DNA from: Erinaceus europaeus
Lineage: Eukaryota; Chordata; Mammalia; Eulipotyphla; Erinaceidae
Length of the DNA stretch: 64,000 nt
Direction: 5' to 3'
Assembly (NCBI RefSeq): GCF_950295315.1
Contig: NC_080176.1
Coordinates: forward strand, 36,414,189-36,478,188
Shown: positions 56,891 through 64,000 of the stretch, piece by piece
Position numbering within the stretch: position 1 is the stretch's first letter
How the letters are laid out: each line of letters opens with the position of its first letter
Made by a program: the position numbers and the translations under genes
The notes under the pieces: generated by a model
What the model was told of the DNA's origin: nothing
Database searches by the model: none
What the model saw: only the letters and a program-made list of their open reading frames with translations

Positions 56891-57151
56891 AATACAAGAT
56901 CAAAAGAGAAAATAACAAGCAGAACCTGAACTGGAATTGTCGTATTGCACCAAAGTAAAAGATTCTGGGGTGGGTGGGTGGGGAGAATACAGGTCCAAGA
57001 AGGATGACAGAGGACCTAGTGGGGGTTGTATTGTTATATGGAAAACTGGGAAATGTTATGCATGCATGTAGAAACTATTGTATTTATTATGGAATGTAAA
57101 ATATTAATTCCCCAATAAAGAAATTAAAAAAGAAGAATTAAGATGACAGTG

Positions 57152-57420
57152 TAGGGAGTTTAGTGGTAGCACAGCAGGTTAGGCACATGTGGCGGGAAGC
57201 GCAAGGATCAAGGTGAGCCCCCTACCACCACCTGCAAGGGAGTAGCTTCACAGGTGGTGAAGCAGTCTGCAAGTGTCTATCTTTCTCTGCCCATCTCTGT
57301 CTTCCTCTCCTCTCTCCATTTCTCTCTGTCCTATACAACAATGATGAGATCAATAACAACAACAATAATTATTATAACTACACTAAAAAAGGGAACAAAA
57401 GGGAAAATAAATAAATAAAT
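57152..57420 (+). mobile_element. SINE A copy, sense
   Basis: 'GGGAGTTTAGTGGTAGCACAGCAGG' head, body and CAA/TAA repeats, ending in (AAAT)n at 57402-57422. It starts five bases after the outer target-site duplication of L1 copy 3. Confidence 0.9.
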
Positions 57421-57759
57421 ATATCATTAGATTTTTTAAAATGACAGTGTGAATATTTACTGGGGCAGAAATTCAGATACTAGCATAAAACAATTCATTT
57501 CAGATTGGTGTTAAGTGAAAGAAACATTGTGATATTTACTTGTTTAATGCATTTATTTTTACAGAGCACAGTTCTGGCTTATAGTAATATGGTAATGGGG
57601 ATTGAAGATATCTGAAATACTTTTACCATCAGATCACATACTCTCTACTGATTATTACAACTAGAATGATAAAGTATAAACTTAGAATCCTAGACAGTGT
57701 CAATCTTTTGCCTTCATACTGGTTTTCTAGTGTTGTATGATTTCACAGAAGGACAAATG

Positions 57760-57840
57760 CCATAAATAGTTATGTGGCTGTAAGCATGTCACCTAACTCT
57801 ATCCAAAGTAAGCTTCAGTTTTATCAACTGAGAAGATTGT
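57760..57840 (+). repeat. MIR fragment (ancient SINE), probable
   Basis: 'GTTATGTGGCTGTAAGCATGTCACCTAACTC' followed by 'AGCTTCAGTTTTATCAACTGAG' fits the core of MIR. Elsewhere in 57421-58025 nothing else is recognised except a small antisense C-like scrap near 57560-57600. Confidence 0.6.
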
Positions 57841-58029
57841 CTGATCATATAGTCAATATGATTAAGTTTATATAATTATAGTCTGTATGACTATGACTGC
57901 TGAGTTACTACATTAGAAATGGCACATTCTGTCATCCCTCTGTATGACAGTAGGTCTGCATATCTCTCTCTTTCTCCGTCCTTTCTTTTCTCTTTTTCTC
58001 ATATTGGTTTCTTATTAAACCACAATACT

Positions 58030-58329
58030 TTTTTTTTTTTTTTGCCTCCATGGTTATTGCTGCACTATGAAAGCCATTTTTTCCCTTTTGTTGCCCTTGT
58101 TGTATTGTTGTTGTGGTTATTATTATTGTTTATTGTTATTGTTGTTGTATAGGACACATAAATGGAAAGAGGAGGGGAAAATAGAGAGGAGAGAGAGAAA
58201 GATAGACACCTGCAGACCTGCTTTACCACCAGTGGAGTGATTCCCCTGCAGGTGGGGAGCCAGGGGCTCGAACCAAGATCCTTACACTGGTCCTTGCACT
58301 TAACCCGCTGTGCTACCACCTGACTCCCT
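58030..58329 (-). mobile_element. SINE A2 copy, antisense, tail shortened
   Basis: T-run 58030-58042, 'GCCTCCATGGTTATTGCTG' (part of the A2 tail deleted), TTG/TTA repeats, body and 'CTACCACCTGACTCCC'. Confidence 0.92.
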
Positions 58330-58635
58330 ATTTTTTTAATTCTTTAGATTTTTTCTCTATCATTTTACTGGGAGGTTAATGGTTAATGGTTTATAGTACA
58401 GTTGTTGACATATAGGTACAAGTTCTCATTTCCTCAAGATAGGTATCTAAACCACAGCACTTGCTCATTCACAATGAGACTTTATCTAATCCATCTTAAA
58501 GATTCCAATGTAAGAAATACATAGGTATGTTTCACTGGCACCTGTGGACCAGGTGAGTCCTTCCTGACCATGACAGGCATAATTTTTTCTGTGGTCCTGC
58601 CTTCTCTCCCTTTCTAAGTCACATATACTACTACT

Positions 58636-58905
58636 TTTTAAATTAATTTAATAATGATCGACAATACTGTAGGGGTACAATTCTATACAATTTTCACCAC
58701 CAGAATTCCATATCCCCTCCCTTCCCTTAAAAGCTTTCCTGTTCTTTGTCTCTCTGGGAGTATGGACCCAGGATCATTATGGGGTGCAGAAAGTGGGAGG
58801 TCTGGCTTCTGTAATTGCTTCTCTGCTGAACATGGGTGTTGGCAGGTTGATCCATACTCCCAGACTGTTTCTATCTTTTCCTAGTGGGTCAGGGCTCTAG
58901 AGAAT
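58636..58905 (-). mobile_element. R4 copy, antisense, 5'-truncated
   Basis: 'GGGGTACAATTCTATACAATTTTCACC', 'CTCTGGGAGTATGGACCC' and 'GAACATGGGTGTTGGCAGG' are the R4 module in reverse. 58330-58620 before it looks like an older L1 3' UTR-type repeat ('TTTACTGGGAGGTTAATGG') that I cannot place firmly. Confidence 0.85.
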
Positions 58906-59164
58906 GCCTACTATTTCTGAGTGTCCTTCCTTTTTAATTTTTTTTTTCTCTTCATTCTCCCATCTTCATTTGTTCTACAACTAAAATTAATACCATATTT
59001 TCTCTGAAATATACTAATTGCTGTAACTTCTACTCATATGCCCAGTAAAAATAAGAAAATAATTTCAGTAGAAAAGCCTTATTGGGTATCTTTTTCTCTC
59101 AAGATGATAACTTAGAAAGTAGAATTCACACTAGTCTGTCCATCAATTCTTATCAAGATCAGAG

Positions 59165-59275
59165 ATCAGTCTGAGTTTGGTTTATGGTGGTGCAGGGGGC
59201 TGAATTTGTGACTTTGAGGCCTCAGGCATGAGTGTCTCCACATAATCATTATGCTATCTACTCCAGCCCCAGTCT
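59165..59275 (-). mobile_element. SINE C copy, antisense, partial
   Basis: 'TGAGTTTGGTTTATGGTGGTGC', 'GGGGCTGAATTTGTGAC' and 'ATAATCATTATGCTATCTACTCC'. The 5' part on the + side is missing. Confidence 0.82.
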
Positions 59276-59349
59276 GCTTTTTTGAGAGTTAAAAGAAAAA
59301 ACAGATGTCAGATGTCAGGGTTGCAAAATTAATCTGAAATAATTTACAA

Positions 59350-59425
59350 AATCTCCTTGCCCTGGTTTTCCTACCTATAAAATGGGAATAATTACAATAA
59401 CATCTACTTCAGATTCGTAAACAGG
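59350..59425 (+). repeat. MIR fragment, probable
   Basis: 'GGTTTTCCTACCTATAAAATGGGAATAATTACAATAACATCTACTTC' follows the 3' half of MIR. Confidence 0.6.
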
Positions 59426-62040
59426 GAATGACAGAATGTATTCCAGTATAGTATCTGGAAACTAGTAAGGGCCCAGTTACATTGACTTTTTAAAAAAGTC
59501 ATATGTAAAATCAGATATACTCTGCAGTGGGGTTAAAACTAGACTTCTTGCTGATAACTCAATCCTGCACTCTAAATGCTACTGAAGTGTTGAGTTAATT
59601 AAGTATTTACAGTCAGAGTAAATGGGAGAATAGGGTATTAGGAGGGAATGAAGCAAAATTCATGCAAAGAAACCCAATTTAATACATCCTTTTATTCTCT
59701 CAAAAGTCAACAAGGAGTTGTTAATCTCCGGGAGGCAGACTCTCACTGGGTGTTGCAGAACAGGTATTTTTAGTCCATGAACTCCAGTGGGTTTGGTGAA
59801 AAGATCTGTTAGCGCAGAAGAGGGCAACAATGCAACTCCTTCCTTCCTCCCACCCCTTCCTTGCCTGCCTGCCTGTGCCTTTACTGCAGTTTGATTTGGA
59901 AAGAGTTTAATTTTACACACCCCAGTTGCCTGTGATTGGTTGGATTGTATCGTCCTTCGTTGTAATTGGCTCAACTGGCCCAGGTGAGTAGTCTCCGGCT
60001 ACGTGCAGAACCTCATGGTTTTCTCAAGCTGTCAGACTGGTTTGGACTGCTTTTTGGACAGTCCTGGCTACACCAATCTGCAAATCTTTTACTATGTAAA
60101 TGGGTTTAATGTCCCGACAAGACGCAGAAGGGTATCATTTCTCCAAATGGGCTTACTGCTGTCAAAAACAATTTGGCATCCTTGTTTGCAAGGCATGCGA
60201 GGGGGACGTCAACAGAGAGGCTGACACAGGGCAATCCCTCCCAAACTGGAGCACAGGTGACACCCAAGATTGGGCCGAGTAGAATGCAAAAATGTGCATT
60301 GGTTTTTAAAGACAAAATATGACATTTCAAAGAACTTTCTGGCAATCCACATTCCTTTTCCAGCTATGCCTACATTGGGGCAGTTGCTGTGGGCTCTCAT
60401 CTGCTGGGAACCCTGGCCAGGGCAGTCCTGGGCCTGTCACTGCTGTGGTGGACTACTACTCCACCAGCTGCATCTGTCCTTTGGCCCCTCATAAGCGTCT
60501 GTGGAGTTTCCATACTCCCCAGGAAACACTTTCAATGCTCCTCGCTATACTGTAGAATCCACAAGTCTGAACTTTTTTTCCTTTTTCTTTTTGGATTTAA
60601 CTATTTATGAGAGAGAATCAGAGCATTATTCTGGGCTAGGAAGTCCTGGGGCAACTTGGCAGAAGGGCCCTCACAGTCTAATTCCCAACCCCCAAAGCCT
60701 TTTGCACGGGGACATTCTGTCATGCACTCAATCCTACACCTCACCCTCTGCACACACATCCCACTTCCTTGCCCTCTCCCTAGGCCATCCCTGGAAACAA
60801 AGGCTCAACTCAGAGTTCTTGCTAAATCCCTCCCATGCAAAAGTCTTTCTACTTACCCACCCCCCCAGGGCACTAGGATCACAGAACAAAGTCTACCACC
60901 TTAAATGTTGTCTGAATTTAACCAGTGGTGCTAACTGACTAATTAATACTTGTCTTGGCTGTCAAAACGTGCACACTACAATTTTCTTGTCATTTACTCT
61001 CCTAGTTTGCAAAGTTTTCTTCACGAAGTTGAACTGCTCTTTTGAAATGGAATCTCAGCAGATTTTCTTATTTCCAAACAGAATTAAAACGGGAAGTGAG
61101 AATCTAAAATATGCTCTACTGTGACTAAAGTCATGTTACAAAACCAGTGTCCTCATCTCAGGCAGCTCCATTCTCCTCCCACGCAGAATGACCCAGGGCT
61201 CCCAGCCAGGACTTCCGTGAAGCTTCCTTCAGGAGCTTCTTAGCGTTCTTTATTTCACTCCCCTGCAAGGCAAACCTGCTTCAAACTTTGAATGCTGAAG
61301 CAAGCCCCTACAGACTTGAGAGTCCACAGACCATGGGAAGTAAAGGGCCACAGAGAGCCAGGCTGGGGGCCAGCTGGAATTTAGGAGAGACAGAGTTTTT
61401 CCTTAAAAAGCAAAAACGTTTGGGGAGGAAGTCAAGTCTTGCGTCTCTGAACAAGTCTTAACTTTTCCAAAACAGTTGAGCTAAACCTCCAGCCTCTTCC
61501 AGAAAGAAGAGGTCTTCTCCCCACATGGGGCAGAGTGAATTAACAATGGATTTTGTTTCTTTTATAAATAACAAAATAAACTCTGCTCATTTTTACCCTC
61601 CAGTGTATCAAAGCCAAAACTGCGGTCACCGTTTCCCAAATGCTGCCGCTTCTGGTTTTGTCTAATCTTCTTGTTTATGTTCCTTGTTTTGTTGTAGTTT
61701 TGTTCTTCCCACCACTGGGAGTGAACTAAATGAATGAACAGTGAAAAAAAAAAATCAATAAGCCATCATGGGAATACAGAGACCTGCCACAGGCAGCAAA
61801 GAGTCCTGTGACTTGGGGTTATTTCCTTCCATCCTTATGAATATGCTACTACTTAACCTGCCTATTCTGTCCAGAGCTTTCTTTTCATTTTCTTTTTCTC
61901 CTTCTCCTCCTTCTTCTTTGTCATTCATCTGTTCCTCTAACAGCTATTGTGTTGTTAATGATCTGTGCAAATTAAAGTCATTCCCTAACACAATTTTAGT
62001 GGTTCTTAAATTTTACTGCCATCACAGTCCAATGATTAGA
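59426..62040. other. Repeat-poor stretch, possible conserved non-coding DNA
   Basis: The longest interval without young repeats. I cannot recognise an exon of a known gene. At 59935-59939 and 59965-59969 two ATTGG pentamers (inverted CCAAT boxes) lie 30 bases apart, followed by a donor-like CAG|GTGAGT at 59983/59984. A 104-codon frame at 59660-59974 on the - strand is unsupported by codon pattern or splice sites. Small E-like SINE scraps occur near 60600-60650. Absence of young insertions over 2.6 kb in such a repeat-dense region may reflect selection or chance. Confidence 0.4.
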
Positions 62041-62049
62041 TGTTTTTTT

Positions 62050-62185
62050 GTTTGCTTTACCACTGAGGATTATTGCTAAGGCTATTGGCCTGCAGTGCTC
62101 CTCAGCTTGTAAAACCCCCTCCCCACCCCACCCCCAGACACTCACATGTGCTGCTGGTCTGGTGTTCAAAGCCCAGGACTAGGTT
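62050..62185 (-). mobile_element. Old SINE fragment, antisense
   Basis: 'TTACCACTGAGGATTATTGCTAAGGC' and 'CTGGTGTTCAAAGCCCAGGACTAGG' suggest a heavily decayed tRNA-derived SINE. Family uncertain. Confidence 0.4.
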
Positions 62186-62496
62186 TCTGACATGTAGCAA
62201 TGGAATTTGAATTTCCTAAAAATTCCCAGGTGGTAGAAGTGTTATTAGCCTTAAGTACTCCCTGTGAGAAACCCTACATAAGTATATATATTTTCAAATC
62301 CCTAAAATGCCTCCAACTTAAAAGCTGTTCAGTAAATATTTATGAAATTGAATTGAAGCTGCTTTGAGAAAATCCAGGACCCTAGAGATAACAGATTAGC
62401 TTATGAAAAAGCTTATTTGTGGAAACTTAAATGCACATAACACATCCCCAGTCAAAAAGAGACAAATGTGAAAGTAATTTACAGAACAAGGTATTC

Positions 62497-62776
62497 TTTT
62501 TTTTTTTTTAAGATTTATTTATTCCCTTTTGTTGCCCTTGTTTTATTGTTGTAGTTATTATTGTTGTTGTTTTTATTGGATAGGACAGAGAGAAATGGAG
62601 AGAGGAGGGGAAGATAGAGAGGGGGAGAGAAAGATAGACAGTTGCAGACCTGCTTCACCGCTTGTGAAGAAACTCCCCTGCAGGTGGGGAGCCGGGGGCT
62701 AATATCGGGATCCTTATGCTGATCCTTGCACTTTGTGCAACATGCACTTAACCCGCTGTGCAACCACTGGACTCCC
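62497..62776 (-). mobile_element. SINE A copy with target-site duplication
   Basis: Complete antisense A element. AGAACAAGGTATT at 62483-62495 and AGAACACGGTATT from 62777 form the duplication (one mismatch), so it is fairly recent. Confidence 0.93.
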
Positions 62777-62903
62777 AGAACACGGTATTTTTACTTACTG
62801 TCCTAACATTAATTTCAGAAGAGGGGTATTTTGTATCATACTTACTGGTGAGCTGACATCCATGTAGACATCTTAATTATTAGGGAAATCAAGAAAATCA
62901 TTG

Positions 62904-63242
62904 TTGTTAATATTTCGGAAGGCTCTTGCCGGGCGGGCTAGCTGGCTTCACTGGCGGGTAACAGAGACATGGAGACAACGGCTGGGCAGGGAAGCTGTAT
63001 TTCTTTATTCAGGAACAATGATTCATAAACTAAACCAAACTAATCACCAAACAGAACTCTGCTATCTCTTTGCGGAGGCACAAGCACTCTCTCTTATTCT
63101 GGAACTCAGGAACCCAGGAACTTTGTCACTCTGGAACTCTGGGGTTTTCAAGGGGCGGGGCCAAGCGGGCCGGCGAAATTAACTGGACTGATGCAATTCT
63201 CTTGGCGGGGGAGAACTAGAACCCAATGTAAAGCATACAACA
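62904..63242 (-). mobile_element. Probable solo LTR (gammaretrovirus-like), antisense
   Basis: On the - strand it runs from TGTTGTATGC to ATTAACA. AATAAA lies at 63004-63009, and the upstream part contains GC-rich 'GGCCCCGCCCC'. 'CCCGCCAGTGAAGCCAGC' follows in the U5 position. No direct target-site duplication was found; instead the flanks are inverted (AAAATCATT before, AATGATTTT after). It is the most GC-rich block in the vicinity. Confidence 0.6.
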
Positions 63243-63473
63243 AATGATTTTTTTTTTTTTTTTTTTTACCACCTGCCAGTCACCTCCTGCTTTTCCTCCT
63301 TTCCCCCTGGCTACTCCCCTTCTCCCTCTCTCCACAAGGCTACCACTGAATACTTGTACAAATATTTTGAGTTCTTTGGAAGAGGAAAGTTGTATTGTTG
63401 CCAAATGAAACAATTTATCTCTGTTCTTTATGAAGGTAGGCAGGATAACATTATTAAAGAATGCCTTCTTGGG
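63243..63473. other. T-run and unassigned sequence
   Basis: A 17-base or longer T-run at 63250-63266, then a pyrimidine-rich stretch to 63340 and AT-rich sequence. No gene seen. Confidence 0.6.
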
Positions 63474-63742
63474 AGTGGGGGGGGGGGTAGCCAGAGGTAA
63501 GCACAGGTGGCACAAAGTGCTGGGACTGGCATAGGGATCCTTGTTTGAACCCCCAGCTCTCCACCTGCAGGGGGGTCACTTCATAAGCGTAAAGCAGGTC
63601 TGCAGGTGTCTATCTTTCTCTTCCCCTTTCTGTCTTCCCCTCCTCTCCATTTCTCTCTAGCCTATCCAACAACTACTACAACAATAATAACTACAACAAT
63701 AAAACAACAAGGGCAACAAGAGGGAATAAATAATTTTTTAAG
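63474..63742 (+). mobile_element. SINE A copy, sense
   Basis: G-run, 'GTAGCCAGAGGTAAGCACAGG' head, 'TTGTTTGAACCCCC' B box, 'CCACCTGCAGGGGGGTC', body, CAA/TAA repeats and 'AAGAGGGAATAAATAA'. Confidence 0.9.
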
Positions 63743-63869
63743 ACTGTCTTCTTTATAATATCCTGGTTATCGAACTTTAGAATATGCAAACAGTCTTGCT
63801 TTTATGACCTTTACCTCCATAGCCTAAGGTAATTTCTGAGTGAATTTGCCAGTGTGTTGCTTCATTTTT

Positions 63870-64000
63870 TAAATTTTATTATTTATTTTGGTTATCACTG
63901 AGGCTTCACTGTTCTGGGGTGAATAAAGATGGGGCAGAGAAGCAGAGAGAGAATGAGAAACTACAGCACAAAAGTTTACTCAGTGTGCTGGGGGCTGGGC
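63870..64000 (-). mobile_element. Partial SINE at window edge, probable
   Basis: 'TTTATTTTGGTTATCACTGAGGC' then 'GGGGCAGAGAAGCAGAGAGAGAATGAGAAAC' suggests an antisense tRNA-derived SINE cut by the window end. Family not determined. Confidence 0.4.

Larger units (their letters stand above)
45180..57133 (+). mobile_element. Full-length L1 (copy 3), interrupted by L1 copy 2
   Basis: Own sequence is 45180-46340 and 52604-57133 (about 5.7 kb). The outer target-site duplication is AGAATTAAAATGAC at 45166-45179 and AGAATTAAGATGAC at 57134-57147 (one mismatch). 5' UTR 45180-45929; ORF1 from ATG 45930, broken by the insertion and resuming to a stop near 53157; ORF2 53240-56890 in pieces; 3' UTR with CCAATAAAG at 57112-57120 and a short A-rich tail. 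ORF2 has several stops (e.g. TGA at 53504-53506) and a deletion of roughly 160 bases near 55350 compared with copy 2. Not autonomous. Confidence 0.96.

Noticed and set aside
45930..57100. Functional host gene encoding a reverse transcriptase
   Set aside because: The frames are ORF1 and ORF2 of two nested L1 elements with target-site duplications and poly(A) tails.
59660..59974. A 104-codon - strand gene
   Set aside because: No ATG context, no recognisable domain and no splice sites in phase; likely a chance frame in unique DNA.
63140..63230. CpG-island promoter of a host gene
   Set aside because: The GC-rich 'GGGGCGGGGCC' stretch falls inside an LTR-like block with its own AATAAA, so a retroviral U3 is the simpler reading.

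Overview
The window is mammalian nuclear DNA, most likely from a hedgehog (Erinaceidae). Several tRNA-derived SINE families of the type described from hedgehogs fill it, together with young L1 elements and endogenous retroviral LTRs. The species call rests on recalled repeat families and on one recognisable gene; no search was run.

The only host gene I can support is the 3' end of RBBP8 (CtIP, the DNA end-resection factor) on the + strand. Its penultimate coding exon is 5034-5165 and its terminal exon starts at 7598 with a stop at 7693-7695. The two splice phases fit, and counting back from the stop puts the CDK-type threonine and the TQ site exactly at human positions 847 and 859. Positions 1-5033 are therefore upstream intron and 5166-7597 the last intron. 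Everything after about 8.3 kb reads as intergenic; in human the next gene is CABLES1, so this is probably the RBBP8-CABLES1 interval.

The rest is a record of retrotransposition. At 13.9-16.1 kb lies a broken class II (betaretrovirus-like) ERV on the - strand: LTR, Lys-type primer binding site, a 1.05 kb minisatellite of 36-bp units in the leader, then a Gag matrix remnant. At 20.8-27.3 kb is a nearly full-length but decayed - strand L1. At 30.4-34.3 kb are a complete 579-bp ORF-less L1-derived retroposon with target-site duplications (called R4 here) and an LTR pair with a very short U3. At 43.4-44.3 kb one SINE is cut by an LTR and again by an R4 copy. At 45.2-57.1 kb a + strand L1 is split inside ORF1 by a second, much younger - strand L1, which carries a 961-codon open ORF2 and about 0.5 kb of extra sequence between two poly(A) tracts, as in a 3' transduction. 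At 58.9-62.5 kb the DNA is repeat-poor and holds a paired CCAAT-box region of unknown role.

Local SINE labels used below: A (head like GGTAGCGCAGCGGGTTAAGC, body ending in CAA/TAA repeats; A2 adds a tail ending CCCTGGAGGC-poly(A)); B (head like CACCTGGTTAAGCGCACA); C (head like TAGCATAATGGTTATGCAAA); D (degenerate, 'AGCTCACCTGG' head); E (head like GGTGGCACAGTGGATAAGG). All carry RNA polymerase III A- and B-box-like segments and derive from tRNAs. They are mobile elements, not tRNA genes. Boundaries of old copies are good to roughly 5-20 bases.
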